DNA from: Symsagittifera roscoffensis
Lineage: Eukaryota > Xenacoelomorpha > Acoela > Convolutidae
Direction: 5' to 3'
Length of the DNA stretch: 60,000 nt
NCBI RefSeq assembly: GCF_963678635.1
Contig: NC_087064.1
Span: 47,849,346-47,909,345 of the forward strand
Shown piece by piece: positions 22,131 through 34,469 of the stretch. Below the pieces are notes generated by a model. That model was not told the DNA's origin, ran no database searches, and saw nothing but the letters and a program-made list of their open reading frames with translations. The translations under genes were made by a program, and so were the position numbers. Positions within the stretch are counted from its first letter, which is position 1. Every line of letters starts with the position of its first letter.

Positions 22131-23640
22131 AGCAGAACACATATAAAAGACAAAAACACAAGAATGAAAAGAACAGCTCCAACAAGCAACCACCATTTGT
22201 TTTCCAAATTCTACCCCATATACAACCAAGAACGGAAGCACCTGAAAACACTAGCAGGCTATGTATACAATACAACTTTTCAATCAAACAAGTTCATCAA
22301 TACGATAAAGAACAAAATAAACTTTATGTCTGACCTTGATTTCAGACCAATTCATAAATTTTTCCGAGTAACAATCTCATCTAACAAATACATGAAAAAT
22401 TTAAACTCAGATAGATTTTTCTTACATGTATAAACAACTCTCCATACAAAATAACCTGATCTTTTGGACTCCTACGTTATTGTGAAACTAATGCAACAAC
22501 TTCTCCCACAAAAGAAGTAGCATATAGAGTAAAAAACATTTTACAACTACTAGATATATGCCAATCAACAATTCCTAACAAAGAACTATCGATAAATATT
22601 ATAATAAGCAATGAAAAACGCAACACAGATTATTTCACGGAAACAAGATTCTTTAAACCTACATTGTAAATATCAAAAAACACAGCAGAACAAAAAAAAT
22701 CCTTACAATGTTCAAATTTCAATACTCTCAAATAACACAAAAAAGAGTTTGACCAATTAGCCGATTTAATATTGAAATACCTAGAAGTTTGCGCAACATC
22801 TAAAATTAATGTTGAAAAGTAAATTCACCACTACATTTACCTCTAAAACTTGATGCAATTTTCAAAAAACAACGAGCGAGTAAAGTTCCAATCCACTTAC
22901 AAGACAAAGTTAACAGAATACTGGTTATATTAGAACAATATGATATAATTTTCCCAGTAAATAAAGAAAAACAGCCAAAAGGCAACTCATTTATAAACCC
23001 CGTTATCTTTCTAGCAAAAGGACAATCTTTTAAAATGGTTTTGGAATCAAGATATCTCAATTCACTCATTGTTGAATCTAAATGTAACTGGCCTATTGAA
23101 CCATTTCAAGTTACTCTCACAAAGATAAACGGTAAATACTTCACAACAGCAGATATGAATAGCGCTTGTAATCAAATGCCACTAGATGAACAATCACGAC
23201 AATTAACACGATTCGTTATCGGAAATCAACAATACTAGTTCAATAGACTGTTCTGTGGAATCTCCATAGGACCAGCAGCATTCTCAGCGTTTATGAGTAA
23301 AATTTTTCGACCACTAAAACTTAACAAAAAAGCAATGACAAATTTAGTCGATGTTTTCATGCAATCACAAACAAAAGACGAAATTTTCATTGACTTAGAA
23401 AAATATCATCAGTTATTAGTAAAAAAAATGACGAAAGTAGCCCCGGATAAATCATAATTTTTCCTAACCCGTGTGAAATTTCTTGGACATGTAATTGAAA
23501 GAAACACTGTAACTCCACTAAAATCATGCATAGACGCAATTCAAAAACTCTAACCTCGTTCCAAGAAAAAGAAAACACAAAATTTTTTTGGTAGGCTAAA
23601 TTACAAATAAATACGCATATAAAATGCAGTTATACTTGAA
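22131..23640 (+). pseudogene. Reverse transcriptase (retroelement B)
   Basis: From about 22800 the RT domain is recognisable: fingers with INPVIFLAKGQ, then KYFTTADMNSACNQMPLDE (motif A, usually D-x4-Y-x-Q), then CGISIGPAAFSAFMSK (motif B). The catalytic YxDD box is eroded to NLVDVFMQS. The frame 22164-22433 is the preceding linker (FRPIHKFFRVTISS), also in copy C. Stops at 23238 and many frame changes. Not functional. Confidence 0.75.
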
Positions 23641-24150
23641 ATCATTCTATAACATTCTTAGACAACAAAACAATTTTGAGTGGACATCAAAACATCAAAC
23701 ATGATTTGAAGAAATAAAAAATCTTCTCACTGAACAAATTTCAAACACAATCCAAGATCCAGATCAACCATTTTATGCTATGTGCGATGCCTCTAACTTT
23801 GGCATCGAAGCAGCATTATCACAGTCTCACAACGGAACAAATAAAATAAACCTCATTTCAGCGAGTTCAAGACTATTTACACAAGCTGAACTTAGACTCT
23901 CTACACTTTTGAGAGAATGCACAGCCATAATATACACCCTCACAGATTATGAATTTCTAATACTCGGATCGAAACATCCAACAGTTTTATTTACAGACTA
24001 TAAACCCATATCTTTTCTTTTCACACAGAAATCAAATCCAAACCCATGAGTTGGAAGATTTAAATTAAATTTAACGAAATTCCCAAACCTACATATAATT
24101 TGGACAGCAGGAAAAAACCTTGCTTTACCTGATATTCTCAGTAGAAATAC
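23641..24150 (+). pseudogene. RNase H domain (retroelement B)
   Basis: The frame 23780-24049 has MCDASNFGIEAALSQ (first Asp), LRECTAIIYTLTDYEF (Glu) and LFTDYKPI (second Asp), the acidic set of gypsy RNase H. After a stop it continues to a NLALPDILSRN end. The open frame covers most of the domain. It would degrade the RNA strand during reverse transcription. Confidence 0.75.
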
Positions 24151-26330
24151 ACCACCTGAATTATTAACAAGGAAAACAACAGTAGAAATACCACAAAGTA
24201 TTAAGTTTTTCCTTGCAAAATATGAAACTTCACCACAATTAGAATGCAAATAGGCAGTAAAAACTGACATTGATCAATCACAAATAAAGCACTTACAACA
24301 ATTTTCATTATAATTAGATTGTCAAAACAATCACTATGAAGTAGAACCGTTAGGTAAATTTATATTTAAACCAATACATTTCATCATGCATTAAAAACAA
24401 TACACAACAAAACCAATCAGACAACAACCGTACCAAACAGACCTATTCCCTTTAATCGAAAAAGAAAACTTAACTGATAATGTAAGCTTATAAGGCCACC
24501 AAGCAATGATTCAAATTACACAATAAACCAAGTCTTTAACATCCATGAACCTCTAGATACCATACCTCTATTAAAAATAGAGATTGAAAAAATTTTCGTT
24601 CCAAACACAGAAAAATTAACACTAGAGTTACTAAAGAAATATCAAAATTTTGACCCCTTTATTAGACAATTGAAATCTTGGCACAAGTATAAACCCAAAC
24701 CAATTAAAGCCGATATTACAATTCTAGGAAATAAAACACTTCTTAGATATTTCCGTAAATTCAATAACACTTCCATAAATGAAAATACAGATGTTCTAGA
24801 ATACCAAACACCTGATCTCAAACCTTGCCTACATTTAACTATGATGCATATAGCTTTTCATACTTCACATTCATTACACACTAAAGGACGTTCAGGATCA
24901 GAAAAATGATACTCAAATTTTCTTCAAAATGTTTATTTTCCAAATGCACCAATTTGGAATAAAACTTTTTGCAACGATTGCATCACATGCCAATTAAATA
25001 AACCATATCAAAAACAAATTGCAGAAAAGCAAGATTTTAAAGGACAAAGTCTATATTTTAACCGCAGAATTTCATTCGATACAAAAGGACCAATATCACC
25101 ATTCTCAGAAGGAAACTCATAAATAATGGTCATAATCGACGCATTTAAAAACTACGTAGCACTTAATCCAGTGCCCCATTGTAATGCTCATTATGAATAT
25201 ACAACACTTTATGAACACTGGACAGCAAAACTCGGTTTACCCGAAATCCTTGTTACAGACAACGGCACTGATTTCATAAACAACGAAATAATCACACTAT
25301 GCAACTTGAAAATTATTAAACATAAACTATGTACATCTCATGCTCCTTAGACTAATGGAATAGTCGAAGGAATGAACCGTTCATTGCAGGAATATCTCAG
25401 ATGTATCATAAACGGAAATGATACACAATGTACTGATTTGTCAACAGATGTAAAATATTCCCCTTATCTGATCATTCACAAATAACAACTACTTTAGGAT
25501 TACCACCTATTAGATGGTTTCAAATAAAAAAACCGAAAACCAATAATGTTTACAGCAAAATTTTCAAGAGAACACACAATGTTATTGCCAACCCACAAAA
25601 AAACACACAAGGTTATTGACAACCCACATACCCACGATGAAGATTACTTAAATCATCCACAATTTAAAAAGATAGCTTCTGGTACACACACCGAATGGAT
25701 TTTAAACAGAGATAGAAAAATATAACGAAATTTATCAAAAAGTAGCAAGAAAATTAATACAAAGACAAAATATTAATTCCCAAATAAAATCTCGATTCAC
25801 ACCAGCTACAAACTTAATAATGGGAAAATACGTTTTTATTCCAAATTTTACAACACAAAAAGGATTTTCTAAAAATGTACAACCACTCCAAAAAAGACTA
25901 TACCAAATAATTGATAAACCCACTGATGTAACATACAAATTATAGATTCAGACAAAAAAGAAATTGTTCAACACCGAAACAATTTTTTAGCTTACTATCC
26001 TATTGAATACGCTCTTCACGAGCTCTCTCAAATATACTCCTTTACAGGACTTAAAGTTGTTCATGATAACCCTGATAACAATCAAAATCAAAACACTAAT
26101 GCAAACTATAATCAAAAACCAATAAAACACAAAAATAAAAAGGAAACTAGCCAACAAAAATCTCAAGATTTGGACAAAAAAAGATACTTCAAAAAGAAAG
26201 GAAAAAATGAAAACTAGAAGAAACAGTTTTACCACAAGAACAAAAAGAAAAAACTCAACGTAGACATTCTTCACGACTTCGAAATCAGCCACGAAAAGAC
26301 TATAAAATATTCTTTCCACAATATAAAATA
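24151..26330 (+). pseudogene. Integrase (retroelement B)
   Basis: The N-terminal HHCC finger is visible (FHTSHSLHTKGRSG, later CNDCITC). The core keeps SFDTKGP (first Asp), LVTDNGTDF (second Asp) and GIVEGMNRS (Glu) with exactly 35 positions between the second Asp and the Glu, one of them a stop. The C-terminal part is basic and ends near 26330. Numerous stops. The canonical D-x35-E supports the gypsy assignment. Confidence 0.75.
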
Positions 26331-27253
26331 TTAAAGAAAATTGAATTTCTTATTAAATATCATTTTCATCTCTCAAAGTATCTTAAAAAGACCTTGTTTC
26401 CAATTTCTCATTTTTAATGCTGAAAGCATTCGAACAAACTAGTTCAGTTTCAACCAATCAGAAATTTTCCGAATCATCACTTCATTTTTGACACGACTTC
26501 TTTAGCCGACAATTAATAACCTTCATGCGTATCCGGGTCAAAAAAAGCAATCAGCCCAAAATTGACAACTGAAATAAACAAATCTCAATATCACAACCCT
26601 CCCCTATCAAATAGAATAAAGATCAACAATATTGTCCCAACTTAGACCTCAAAACTCCCTCAAGAAAAAATATTAAATAGCCCAAAGATCGAAATAGACA
26701 TGATCGTTTAGTCTAAAGTACGAATAACTCTTAGATGCCCCCGATAATCCAATAAATAAAAACAAGACTAGGAAGCTCCTTATTGAAACTTCCCCTCACC
26801 AAAAGTTGCTGAAATCCAATCCACTTGTCAAAAAACTAATAAATAATCCAACCACACTCGAATCTGCCCTCAAAAATAAAAACTAATTTGACAAAACGAA
26901 TCATTTCTTCAATGCTTCTTCCTCAAAAAGTCAACAATATTCAACAAATCCTTCTAACTTTTTTTCAAAAATTTCAATTTTTTTTCAAACTTTGTAAAAT
27001 CTCCATAGCTGACACCCTAGAAGTCTTCATCCTCCTCCTATTAAACCTTGCAGTTTTTTCATAATTTTGCATTCCCTAGCTCAAGTCTACATTATTATTG
27101 CAAAAATTCTTGATCACCTCCTAAGGTACGATATTTTAAAAACTCTCTAAATGTTACGATATCTATTCATTAAAACACGTTTTTTTTCGACATTTCTAAA
27201 CACATTTCTAAAACACATTCAATTTTTCTTACATTTTTAACATCCCGAGTTAT
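26331..27253 (+). other. Spacer between pol and env (retroelement B)
   Basis: No gene. Parts match copy C at about 50.35-51.0 kb in reverse (for example blocks around ttcgaacaaactagttcagttt and gacacgacttctttagccgac). It may contain the splice acceptor for an env message, but I cannot point to a specific site. Confidence 0.5.
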
Positions 27254-30200
27254 GACAAAATGCAAATGTGTAAGAAAAGCAATAACAACTTTTGCCTTAG
27301 TAACAATACTTTTGATTCTTTTCATCAAAGAATATTACAATAAACATAAAACTTCTTCAAAAATAGATAATTTTTTCAATATCTTCCAAAATTGCTAGTC
27401 AACAACCCCCACACCAGTCCCCACCAACAACATCCCAAGAACCTTCATCAACACCAACAAATCGTCAAACAACTAATCCTCAATCATCAAGACGCATTTC
27501 TTTTCAAGACAACCCATATACATTTGAAGAAAGACACGCACGATTGTCAGAACCACTAGAATCAGTAATTCGCCAAGCACGTCTAAGTGAACCATAATAC
27601 GAGCCAGTCTATAATATTTACCCCTCTGTAACAAGACACTAACAGAGCAGGACACCTGAGCCAAATTCAAAAAACTTTCGAAATAAATAGACAGATTATA
27701 CATCCAAGACGAAATAGAAATCTTCAAACCCCCAGAGTTCAATTCAACATACCTCAGTCACCAATAGCAAGCAAACCCTCTAGACCTCTCCAATAGCACA
27801 GTCCAAAGTACTCGCCTAAGCGCATCACCACAAAATACCCCAAATAACCATCAGATTAGTTAGGTTCAACCCAACACTCGAACAGATTCGTGCAAATCCT
27901 TTTAAAACTCCAGCTTTTACAGAACATCTCCCATATTGGATGACACAATTCTCAGAAACGTATCATCTGACGCCTCATTGTCACTACATTTTCACTTTTC
28001 TCAACCCCTTCCTTAGGTCAAACCTCAACAACACCATTTCCTCCAATTTTTCCTACAAATCTCGACGCTAGATATCGAGAACATTCAATAAACAACATAC
28101 CCCTAAGACATTGTTAGAACCTAAAACATTCGTAGCACCCCCTCCATTGTTTGGTCAACACCACGATAGTAATAGACTACACAACTTGGCACTAAGTAGA
28201 TTACAATATCGACACGATATTCACAAAGATATACAAGAACATAACATACCAATACTTACACAGGATAACCTAACACTCAAATTTGAATTCACAGTAAAAC
28301 TAATTTTTGTAATTCACCATCCTTTACCCCTAGCTTCCCCAATTAAAACAGCTCAATCTTTACCTACCCCTTTATCACCACAGAAATCATCTATAAATAC
28401 GATAGATACACAAAAAAGACACTTGGATATATAACAATCTAAAATCCATATCCAAGACTATCCTAAACATGTATATTCTGAGGATACTATTTCTCCGAAC
28501 CCTTCTCCCTTTTATTTTTTCAAACCACAAAATCATAACAATCCTTTCCCCTGGACAGGATACCAAGATTTACTAGTCACACACTATGGCTGTGAAGAAA
28601 ATGAACAAAAAACACTACACAACTACGCAATAAATCAATTAACTCAATGCGAATCCGAACCAGAAGCTAAAGAAACGACAATCTACAATTTACTCAAAAG
28701 CCCGAGCTACAACATTCACAGGATATAAATTCACACCAAATAGACTAGATCATGAACCTTTCTATCAAAGTAATATCAAAAGACTTTTACATCTCAGCCC
28801 TTACGATTGTAAAAACGAACTTAGCCGTTAAAAATTACATCAAACAAAGGCACAAAGAGAAAATTGGTAATTTTTCAAATTTTCCCAGACTCTGCACATC
28901 AAGCTGAACTTGAAAGATACCAAGACCATATAAAGTTAGACGACAATTTTTCTATTACACGGTACACATGGAAGATTAACTTACTAACTCCATGATGAAA
29001 ATTGGATACAGTACATTGGAATAAACAACCTCTCAAATTGTAAAGCAGACGCTAAAAATAAAGGACGCTGTCATCCAATATGGGAGATGTTCTGTAAAAG
29101 CTGGAGTTTTAAAAGGATTTGCACGAATCTGTTCGAGTGTTGGGTTGAACCTAACTAATCTGATGGTTATTTGGGGTATTTTGTGGTGATGCGCTTAGGC
29201 GAGAGATATTGTTTTTTTGATTGGAAAATACAACTTGAAAAGGTACAATTAACCCAAGATTTAAAAGATGGCACCATAATTTATCAAGGAATCCGATTCC
29301 GTTGAAAAAATGACCAAGAATACTGCAATCCCACTACACGAAGTAATGCAACTATTCTTTGGTTTCCCGAAGACACATGTACCACATTTCAAGTAGCAAA
29401 AATACACGCTAGAATGATAAGATTTCATCAAAAACATTTTTTTGAATAAATCCCTTATGATGAAGTGAATCTTGATAAAGTCAGACAAAATAATTACAAA
29501 TTTAGAAATATTCGCAACATCGAAAACAAACTGACACGTTTCCAAATTTACCCAGAAACAGAACTCGCTTGTAAATATAGCAAACCTTTTATAAAACACA
29601 ATATTCAATAAGTATTGTCAAATACGAACAAGGTTTTGACATGAAAACAGGTAAATAATCACCATACAACATGCAACACATCAAGCTACAACTAAAGACG
29701 AAAATTCATACATCCCAGTACATCTTCTAAAAAACACAGGAAGAACTCGTGGAAAAGTTAAGCCATGGGACAAAGATCACACGTTTACAAGAGCTATCAC
29801 TTATGAACAACATTTATTTTGGCGCAACCCATTATGATACTCACCTAGACGTGAAATTAGACTACACAATAAGCAGAACTTTTCAAGAAATGTCCTTATC
29901 AGAACTTGAAACACTTCATCACTTATACGAACTCAAAACAACACAAACTCTACAATCACTTGCAATTGCAGTACTAAAAAATCCTTATGCAGGTTAAGCA
30001 TTATCACGAAATAGATCAAATTTTTTTGACTATGAAGGAAACATACTCTGGTATTACACTTGTACAAAAAAGTATCACCCTAATATGTTTTTGAATTCCC
30101 ATTTTCTATATTAATAAAGTACATTTCGTTGACCCACTCTCACCCAGAAATTTTTTTCGGGATACAGTCGTCTCATCTGGATCAGAAAACAGCCACATTG

Positions 30201-31130
30201 TTATATAACTAAACCCTGAAGAAGATAAAAATTAACTTCCACACCATACCCTACACTCATGCAACCATTAAAAAAGTTTTCAACAGAAAACATTAGAGCT
30301 ATTGCCCGAAATCCTAACATCGATTTACAACCAATCGGCATATACTCTAAATCTGACATTCAACACCACATCTCAAGAACTACTCACAAAATTGGACACA
30401 ATACAACGACATTCTATAGACCAAAACTTACAAAAACTTGCACAAACTGAAGGATTTTCAGACATCTACGCACAAGATTACAGCGGATATTTTATAGACA
30501 TGAACGATCAAATTTATTTAAATGGCGAAAAATATAGACCACAAGATATATAAACAATAAAATTTTTTAGTTTTGTAAATTTGAAATACGAAGTCCTTGC
30601 CTTTCAAGGATGACCCTATTAAATCTTCGAAAGATTGACTATATCATACGCAAGGTTTAATTTTATTGGATTTCTTATTTCTTTACTGAAAGGAATCTAT
30701 AACACCTGCGCAATACATACACAAGTAAACAAACAAGCAAAGGTAGCACGCATATTTTTAGCAGCATTCTTTGAAATTTTTTCCACATCTATTAATAAAA
30801 TACTTTTAGACTCTCAAATAAAAGATTACGATACAAAAAAATCAACCACACCGAATACATTTGACTATTAACAAAACAACATAAATACAACACCTACTGC
30901 ACCACAATTACAAACCATAAGCCATAACTGTCCATTACCCTTAGTACCACGAAAATTCAGAAATATAGCCCTGACAGAGCACATCTCTTCAAGACATACT
31001 TACCCACAAAGCCCGATTACACACATTCTTACCCAAATATCCAATATAGACGACACATAAGAACAAATCATAGAACAACCACAGACCACCAATTTTCGTT
31101 CTCAGAACAACCATCTTTTTAGCCCACGAT
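27254..31130 (+). pseudogene. env-like glycoprotein (retroelement B)
   Basis: The ATG at 27254 opens MTKCKCVRKAITTFALVTIL, a cytoplasmic basic end plus a hydrophobic signal-anchor (LVTILLILFIKEYY), then a Pro/Gln/Thr-rich stretch. Broken frames follow through 30.9 kb, including SELETLHHLYEL (29749-29997) and FSDIYAQDYSGYF (30302-30553). Near 30.6-30.8 kb is a membrane-proximal and transmembrane part (FIGFLISLLKGIYNTCAIH, then LAAFFEIFSTSINKILL). The tail reads EQIIEQP and ends HLFSPR. About 1,200 codons, long for an insect errantivirus Env. Family origin undecided. Decayed. Confidence 0.6.
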
Positions 31131-32300
31131 GAGCCGCCAAGTTAGATGACTCCATTGTTCAATTTCCTACCCAGCGAACCTTCAAAGCAACCTTCCCGTC
31201 ATACCATTTTTACTTTCCCCCACCTGAATCACCTCATTCTAACATTTCATCCAGCATGGATTCAGATACTAATTCGAACACCACTGCGTATAACAATATC
31301 TCCCAATTTAATAACTCAGACATCGAAACCCTTGGCGAGCTTGCCAACTCCGAACCCAGCCCATCTACATTTTCCCAACCCCCTTTTCAGCCTCTTCATT
31401 CCCGAATAAAAGTTGAACCTCCTTCCACTCCTTCTTCTCTTACTGACGTAACATCCACATATTCCCCCCCCCTGACCAGTGAACCTTCCGACAACAACAG
31501 CTCTGTAAATACCCAACTATCTAATGAACTTGATATTTTATCACACTCCAGCAACCCTGTAAATACACAATTGTCCAATGAACTTGATAAATTTGTCACA
31601 CTCCAGCAACCCTGTAAATACACAATTATCTAATGAACTTGATGATTTTATCACACTCTATTACAGAACCCTCAAACATTAACAATTCACCAACTCTCAC
31701 AATCCATAACATCATTGAACCCATCAACCCCAACTCCCTCGTCAAACCCAACTCCTTCGCCAAACCCAACTTCTTCGTCAAACCCATCTCCCTCAACTAC
31801 AAACCGAGCCTATAGAATTTCCCTTATACCCCATTTCCATCTCATCCCCAATCAACCCAATCATTCGTAAATCATCCACTTCACACTAACACCAAAGAAT
31901 TTCTTCAAGTATGTTTACCCTTTTCCCCTCAATACACCTATTTTCACTCAGACCCTAACAAGGAACACCCTAATTATGTGAATGAACGCGTATTATACCC
32001 AACTCTTAATCACAATTTTTAATCACTTACCTAATCCACTGCCACTACCACGATTTAACAAACCATATGAAAATGAACAAGGCAGCACTCAACTCTACCA
32101 TTTAACAACTGCTCTCGTTCCGAAACAATTTATGCAAATCGGATATCAACAGTCACTTATCAGATTCAACGCACCCAAAACTATTGAGTTTTCCATCGAC
32201 CACTACGATCATCACATCATAAGAGCTAACGAAGACACTTTAGATAGTTATAAATTTGCTAACCCACAACTAACAGAAAAGTTTTTCATTAAAACATAAT
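31129..32300 (+). pseudogene. ORF4: extra frame directly after env (retroelement B)
   Basis: It begins MSRQVR at the env stop (31129), as in copy C (MSREIGSLHRS at 48083) and copy A (MSRQNGSLHRS near 8949), so the overlap of start and env end is conserved. The protein is Pro, Ser, Thr and Asn-rich with an acidic Ser stretch (YNNISQFNNSDIETL). It holds tandem repeats (31502-31663) and continues to the frame 31982-32299. I know no homologue. Low-complexity composition suggests a disordered accessory protein. Stops and frame changes present. Confidence 0.5.
31502..31663 (+). repeat. Tandem repeat, about 57-bp unit, 3 copies
   Basis: The unit runs from tctgtaaatacccaacta to tcacactccagcaaccc and is repeated three times with few changes. 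The second to third copy differ by one inserted base, which shifts the reading frame of ORF4. Confidence 0.9.
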
Positions 32301-33281
32301 ATGTTTTCACCCTCAATAATCTAGATAAAAAGTACGACCACGTCATAATACACCATCACGACAAATTCATCATAGAATTCAATATATTAACACCAAATAT
32401 ACCTCATTATTCTTTCTTAACTTCACTTATTGTATTAAAGATACTAACCGCCAAGGCATCCTCCGCAACTATGATCCCATCACCCAGATGTACATTTTCT
32501 GCTTCATAACTAAAACCTTCACACTGAAGATTACAAAATCACAAAAGCGCCCGAATTGCTTTGGCCACTTCCCCAAACTAAAAACATCATTTGCTTAATA
32601 GCTAAACTACTAACAACATCAGATATCATCCACGACGTTTTTCCTCATGGATTCTTCACAGATGATTAAGCTAAATATGAATTGAACAGATTTATGCTAA
32701 CAAATTAGAACAAAAATAAACCATTCTTTATAACTGTTTCCCTTTTTCTCTAGCCTTCATCGCACGATCATCCATTCATCTACAAAAAAAAACCAAATAA
32801 AAAACAGAAAATTGTTTTCTAGAATCATAAACTTTTGATCATTAATCATGAATCATTAACAAATTGCAATAACTAAAGCAGTAAAATATACACTCAAACA
32901 GCAATAAATTGATATATAAATTCTTTTCCCCACAGCAGTAAATATTTTTAACAAGCAATTAATTGATAGTTAAAACTCCCTAAAGCCGTAAAACTAATAT
33001 TTTAATTGCAGTAAATTCGTCAAAGTAGTACTAAATTTTTCAAAGACGCTTCTTTATCGTTTTAAATTGTTCACTCGCCCACAATCCTATCCACAATCGC
33101 TCAGCTAGCCCACGAAGAATTGTTTGTAATAATTAATTAACGTTTTAACTCTCACTGATAACAAGTTTAACCAGTTTCAAAACGTTTCAAACTTTCCTTT
33201 AACCCGGTTGGAAAGGAATTAAATAAAAATCCAAAATAACCAACGCAGCTTACTAAACACCACAAACCACAACCTAACATC

Positions 33282-33323
33282 ATGACTAAGAAAAGAAAAC
33301 CCACGGTACCCAAACCGGATTAA
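33282..33323 (+). other. Conserved 13-codon micro-frame
   Basis: ATG ... TAA encoding MTKKRKPTVPKPD. The equivalent at 7208-7249 differs by a single residue (T for the second K-R-K lysine). The flanks (aacccggttgga upstream, accagctt downstream) are conserved as well. It may be a regulatory upstream frame or just part of a conserved RNA element. Confidence 0.4.
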
Positions 33324-33440
33324 AACCAGCTTAAAACTGGATAAATTATTCTTTTAAAGACTACCAGAACCAGAATACAAAAAAGGCACAAACGGTTGAA
33401 CACAAAAGGACCCTACAAAAAAAGAGTGCATGAAATTATA

Positions 33441-33535
33441 CTCCACTCCTGGCCTAACCCACCAGAGCGGACGTCTGGAGCATGCTCTATAGCCGGCCTA
33501 ATCCACCGTGCTACACCCACGCTTTGTGACCACAC
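33441..33535 (+). promoter_or_regulatory. Conserved GC-rich element in 3' region (copy B)
   Basis: A GC-rich island with a gagcatgctc palindrome, a ccggcc block and ccaccgtgctac, about 88 percent identical to 7311-7403 in remnant A while neighbouring sequence is far more diverged and AT-rich. It is probably a structured RNA or packaging/transport element. Function not known. Confidence 0.45.
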
Positions 33536-33724
33536 TTTTTATTTTTGACAAGAGTTACTCAAGGTTGAGTGACTCTTAAAAATAATTGAACTAAAACAAT
33601 CGCTTCTGCGATAACTACTAATATAAGATCATAACTAAAAACAAAATCAACGAAGATTTGCATATGTAAAAAATACAATGCAGTATATAGATTTCATACA
33701 GCCCAAAGACGAGCTGCAAGGAAA

Positions 33725-34026
33725 ATGACAACCCAATCACACTCTAACTACGGAATGGCAAATACACCTGATTTGCTGCCTACAGTAACTATACTCAAAG
33801 GATTTAAAGAACAACTTTGCATCGCAGCAAAGAAAATCCATTGGAACAGACCAATGGCTATCTTGATGTTGAGTATACGTACAGATCCAAGTCACTAGGC
33901 ACTTCACACGATAGTCAAATTTCATGCTACATCCGAACGAGTTTGATCATTACAACCGATCAGAAGTCTCGATACGATCTCATCACTGTCACGATTAATG
34001 ACAACAACTTAAGAACAAGTACATAA
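33725..34026 (+). pseudogene. Accessory ORF between env and 3' LTR (copy B)
   Basis: The ATG at 33725 starts MTTQSHSNYGMANTPDLLPT, then VTILKGFKEQLCIAAKK, before frame loss. A second open piece (33817-34026) continues in another frame. It corresponds to the frame at 7591 in remnant A (shared D-x-x-PT-x-T-x-KxF pattern). No known family is recognised. It would be the last gene before the 3' LTR. Confidence 0.4.
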
Positions 34027-34184
34027 CGACGATTCCTATTCGTCCAGATCCGGATAGCCGGAAAACATTGCTTCTTTCTAATCAGAGAAAGCAAATGCTC
34101 GCAACTTCCAAAAGAAGAACGACATCATTCATCCTCCACTGCATTAGAACCTTGAAAAACTAAAACTCTCTAAGCCCGGATGGG

Positions 34185-34269
34185 TGGAACCAGATCTAAA
34201 CTGGAATTTTTTTATTGGTTATTATTATGATATTGTTTTCTCTATAAAATATTGAATACTTATCAATCA
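34185..34269 (+). repeat. Retroelement B, start of 3' LTR (cut by gap)
   Basis: The first 85 bases of the LTR, TGGAACCAGATCTAAACTGG onward, preceded by the purine-rich tract. Compared with the 5' LTR at 15980 they show a handful of differences, in keeping with old insertion. The rest is in the N gap. Confidence 0.85.
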
Positions 34270-34469
34270 NNNNNNNNNNNNNNNNNNNNNNNNNNNNNNN
34301 NNNNNNNNNNNNNNNNNNNNNNNNNNNNNNNNNNNNNNNNNNNNNNNNNNNNNNNNNNNNNNNNNNNNNNNNNNNNNNNNNNNNNNNNNNNNNNNNNNNN
34401 NNNNNNNNNNNNNNNNNNNNNNNNNNNNNNNNNNNNNNNNNNNNNNNNNNNNNNNNNNNNNNNNNNNNN
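34270..34469. other. Assembly gap, 200 N
   Basis: Exactly 200 N bases, a conventional scaffold gap size, so the true distance is unknown. It separates retroelement B from the zinc-finger fragment. Confidence 0.99.

Larger units (their letters stand above)
32301..34184 (+). other. Long 3' region of retroelement B
   Basis: 1.9 kb between the last ORF4 frame and the 3' LTR. It holds GCAGTAAA-like motif repeats (32870-33040), a 13-codon frame (33282-33323), a conserved GC-rich block (33441-33535) and an accessory frame (from 33725). It ends with a cccggatggg purine-rich tract, the likely plus-strand primer. The same order occurs in remnant A. Confidence 0.65.
15980..34269 (+). mobile_element. 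Retroelement B: giant env-bearing gypsy-like LTR element
   Basis: The element starts TGGAACAGGATCTAAAC at 15980. A matching LTR start (TGGAACCAGATCTAAAC) lies at 34185, cut by the scaffold gap at 34270. Between them are gag, protease, reverse transcriptase, RNase H, integrase, an env-like gene, further frames and a long 3' region. The length exceeds 18 kb, about twice a usual gypsy element. All genes carry many stops and frame changes, so it is a fossil. It lies in an intron of the host gene, in the opposite orientation to that gene. Domain order PR-RT-RH-IN and integrase motifs place it in the gypsy (Metaviridae-like) group. Confidence 0.85.

Noticed and set aside
23998-24270. Minus-strand 90-codon frame with a basic cysteine pattern
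   Set aside because: Antisense of the RNase H and integrase junction of retroelement B.
25987-26319. Minus-strand 110-codon hydrophobic frame
   Set aside because: Antisense of the Lys/Asn-rich integrase tail of retroelement B. Lys/Asn codons read backwards as Phe/Val/Leu.
31316-31623. Minus-strand Gly/Val-rich frames with internal repeats
   Set aside because: Antisense of ORF4 and its tandem repeats.
31502-31663. CRISPR-like array
   Set aside because: Units are directly adjacent with no spacers, and the genome is eukaryotic. It is a coding tandem repeat.
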